A stretch of DNA of 8,937 bases from an uncultured Chloroflexota bacterium (GTDB taxonomy: Bacteria > Chloroflexota > Dehalococcoidia > UBA3495): contig CAJWBT010000076.1 of NCBI GenBank assembly GCA_913020235.1, positions 1-8,937 of the forward strand, read 5' to 3'. Shown here in pieces: positions 5,557-8,937 of this stretch. The position numbers and the translations under genes were made by a program. The notes below the pieces were generated by a model. That model was not told the origin of the DNA, did not search any database, and saw only the letters and a list, made by a program, of their open reading frames with translations. Each line of letters begins with the position of its first letter. Positions within the stretch are counted from its first letter, which is position 1.

Positions 5557-5689
5557 CTAGTACTCAGTCAACTTGGCTTTGAAAGGATGTCATTCCGAGG
5601 AGCAGAGCGACGAGGAATCTTATCGTTACGCTGAGATTTTTCGCTTCGCTCAAAATGACAATTGCAGATTTAGGTTGACTGAGTGCTAG
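5557..5689. mobile_element. MITE-like palindromic element with terminal inverted repeats
   Basis: An 18-bp left end (5557-5574, CTAGTACTCAGTCAACTT) and the complement of the right end (5672-5689) match at 16 of 18 positions. Inside lies a second imperfect palindrome: TGTCATTCCGAGG... at 5588-5620 against ...GCTCAAAATGACA at 5634-5660. The inner arms carry the GAGCGA/GAATCT words typical of a widespread dispersed bacterial palindrome. The element is 133 bp and encodes no transposase, which fits a non-autonomous miniature element. CTAG at both outer edges may be part of the repeat or a target duplication. It separates the lexA promoter from the rpsT 3' region. A spurious minus-strand frame over it reads VILSEAKNLS. 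Confidence 0.72.
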
Positions 5690-5734
5690 GCTCTTTGCGT
5701 CAAGCGAGGGGCCGCCCGCGGGAGCGTCCCCGAT

Positions 5735-5809
5735 CCGGTGGCGCGATGCACTGGTTGCGTCACCGCCACCGGCCTTCAAGGTCCAGCCGAATCCGTGGCC
5801 GACTGGACC
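5735..5809 (-). terminator. two stem-loops downstream of rpsT
   Basis: CCGGTGGCG at 5735-5743 pairs with CGCCACCGG at 5764-5772 (9 bp, 20-nt loop). GGTCCAG at 5780-5786 pairs with CTGGACC at 5803-5809 (7 bp). Both lie just after the rpsT stop on its transcript and probably define the 3' end of the gyrB-rpsT unit. Neither has a downstream U-tract. Confidence 0.45.
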
Positions 5810-5817
5810 CCTGTCAT

Positions 5818-6084
5818 TCAAGCAGATTCGGACCCGCGAATGCGGTTCAGCTTCGCCGAGATCCGGGACTTGCGGCGGGCCACGTTGTTCTTGTGCAGGA
5901 CTCGCTTTCGCACCGCCCGGTCCAAGACGCTGATCGCCTGTTTGACGATCGGCTCCGCCGCCGTTGCATCTCCCGACTCCACTGAGCGCAAAGCCTTACC
6001 GATGGCGGTCCTGGTGGCGGTCCTCACGCTGCCGTTGCGGCGAGAGCGTTTCAATGATCGACGGCCGGCCTTTTTCGCGGGCAA
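5818..6084 (-). CDS. rpsT: 30S ribosomal protein S20
   Basis: S20 binds 16S rRNA early in small-subunit assembly. The 88-residue sequence is highly basic and helical: PAKKAGRRSLKRSRRNGSVRTATRTAIGKAL, then VKQAISVLDRAVRKRVLHKNNVARRKSRISAKLNRI. The C-terminal HKN.A.RKSR..K.. signature is diagnostic, and length is normal. The start codon is TTG (complement of 6082-6084), supported by a perfect AGGAGG (complement of 6091-6096) 6 nt upstream and by the conserved N-terminus. The gene begins 31 bp after the gyrB stop on the same strand and has no obvious promoter of its own, so co-transcription with gyrB is likely. A rare TTG start is known to limit S20 yield in other bacteria (E. coli uses UUG), so the codon may be regulatory here too. 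Confidence 0.94.
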   Translation of the reverse strand: MPAKKAGRRSLKRSRRNGSVRTATRTAIGKALRSVESGDATAAEPIVKQAISVLDRAVRKRVLHKNNVARRKSRISAKLNRIRGSESA

Positions 6085-6115
6085 TTCGTTCCTCCTGAAA
6101 ACTATTCCTTACACA

Positions 6116-8354
<2,239 letters not shown>

Positions 8355-8937
8355 TTAGTCGGGGAAGATTCGAGTGTAAACTCCCGGCGATCCGGGCGCG
8401 TGGGTCATTTGGGGGCGGACAGTCTCCGACCATTGGGGAGGCGCCGAGGTCCGCCACACGCCCCAAGCCCCGCTCTCGTGCACCTCGGCGCCTCCCAGTT
8501 CATGCACCGTGGTGTACTTGGGCTCGCCCATCACCGCCTCGAAACGCCGGCCCCGGATGTAACCCGGCACACGGTAACAAAGGGGTATGCGTTCGGTGTT
8601 GTACTCTTGGTTGAAGAGGGCTTCAACCTCTTCCGTGACGGACATTCGGCCCACCAGTAGTGCCGGAGCCATGCCGGCCTGGGCCGTCTCCTCGGGTACA
8701 TCGTCTGGGAAGATGAGCCGGTACACGTTACGCACGGGATTGATCCCGACCACGGTGGGCGACATGCGTTCGGTCCACTCGGTGGGGTGGTTCAACCGAT
8801 ATTGCCAGGCATCGGAGAAGTACGCCTCGGCTTCTTCAAGCTCATAGCAGGCCAGGTATTTCGGTCCCCCCTTGACGGCTACGTAACGGGCAGCGTCGAG
8901 AACTCCGGGGATGGCAAGCCGCTCCGGGATGTGCTCC
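8355..8937 (-). CDS. tandem EthD/DUF4286-like alpha/beta-barrel protein, 5'-partial
   Basis: The frame is open from the window edge to TAA at 8355-8357 (193 visible codons), so the N-terminus is missing. The TTG at 8793-8795 is internal. The visible part contains the same half twice. Residues 1-44 read EHIPERLAIPGVLDAARYVA, then GGPKYLACYELEEAEAY and SDAW. Residues 112-159 read YNTERIPLCYRVPGYIRGRRFEAVMGEPKYTTVHELGGAEVHESGAW. The pattern (E.IP....PG....RR....G.PKY...ELE..E...S.AW) is that of small dimeric alpha/beta-barrel proteins annotated as EthD-like or DUF4286, here fused in tandem so one chain could form the barrel. Such proteins are often linked to degradation of small organic compounds, but the catalytic role is generally unclear. 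No signal peptide or membrane segment is visible. Inverted repeats downstream may end its transcript. Confidence 0.75.
   Translation of the reverse strand, partial: EHIPERLAIPGVLDAARYVAVKGGPKYLACYELEEAEAYFSDAWQYRLNHPTEWTERMSPTVVGINPVRNVYRLIFPDDVPEETAQAGMAPALLVGRMSVTEEVEALFNQEYNTERIPLCYRVPGYIRGRRFEAVMGEPKYTTVHELGGAEVHESGAWGVWRTSAPPQWSETVRPQMTHAPGSPGVYTRIFPD

Noticed and set aside
5564..5821. 85-codon minus-strand frame containing VILSEAKNLS
   Set aside because: It is a translation of the MITE-like palindrome plus the rpsT 3' hairpins, a known type of spurious database protein.

Overview
The window looks like a chromosomal housekeeping segment of a moderately GC-rich bacterium. A member of the Chloroflexota (Dehalococcoidia/SAR202-like) is my best guess. 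This rests on the mix of a tiny DUF5679-type zinc ribbon, a LexA with a Gram-positive-type GAAC-N4-GTTC operator, a short-form GyrB and the general protein flavour. It is inference, not proof. There is no sign of phage, plasmid, CRISPR, tRNA or rRNA. The only mobile-element signature is a 133-bp MITE-like palindrome.

Layout. Positions 1-941 (+) carry the 3' part of truB (tRNA pseudouridine-55 synthase). About 460 bp of non-coding DNA follow, containing a near-consensus promoter and a ~200-nt leader that ends at a 46-residue four-cysteine zinc-ribbon gene (1405-1545, +). A PHP-family metallophosphoesterase (1577-2272, -) converges on it. A 272-bp divergent intergenic region with hairpins separates the PHP gene from two membrane-protein genes (2545-2925 and 2978-3712, +). 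These two encode one and two copies of the same ~100-residue two-helix module, and a perfect 12-bp stem-loop follows them. About 490 bp then hold no gene except a well-formed promoter with an overlapping inverted repeat. It drives a small protein that fuses a cysteine-pair motif to an NrtS-like two-helix membrane domain (4259-4630, +).

On the minus strand follow lexA (4808-5461), with a readable promoter and autoregulatory LexA box, then the MITE-like element, then rpsT (S20, 5818-6084) and gyrB (6116-8050). gyrB and rpsT are 31 bp apart and probably co-transcribed from an extended -10 promoter near 8149-8157. The window ends in a 5'-truncated minus-strand gene (8355-8937) with two tandem EthD/DUF4286-like alpha/beta-barrel halves.

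How they work together. truB, rpsT, gyrB and lexA are core translation, topology and DNA-damage functions. The membrane-module pair and the zinc-ribbon/NrtS protein are the least explained genes and the most interesting. A recurring feature is that gene boundaries are marked by long perfect GC-rich stem-loops without U-tracts.
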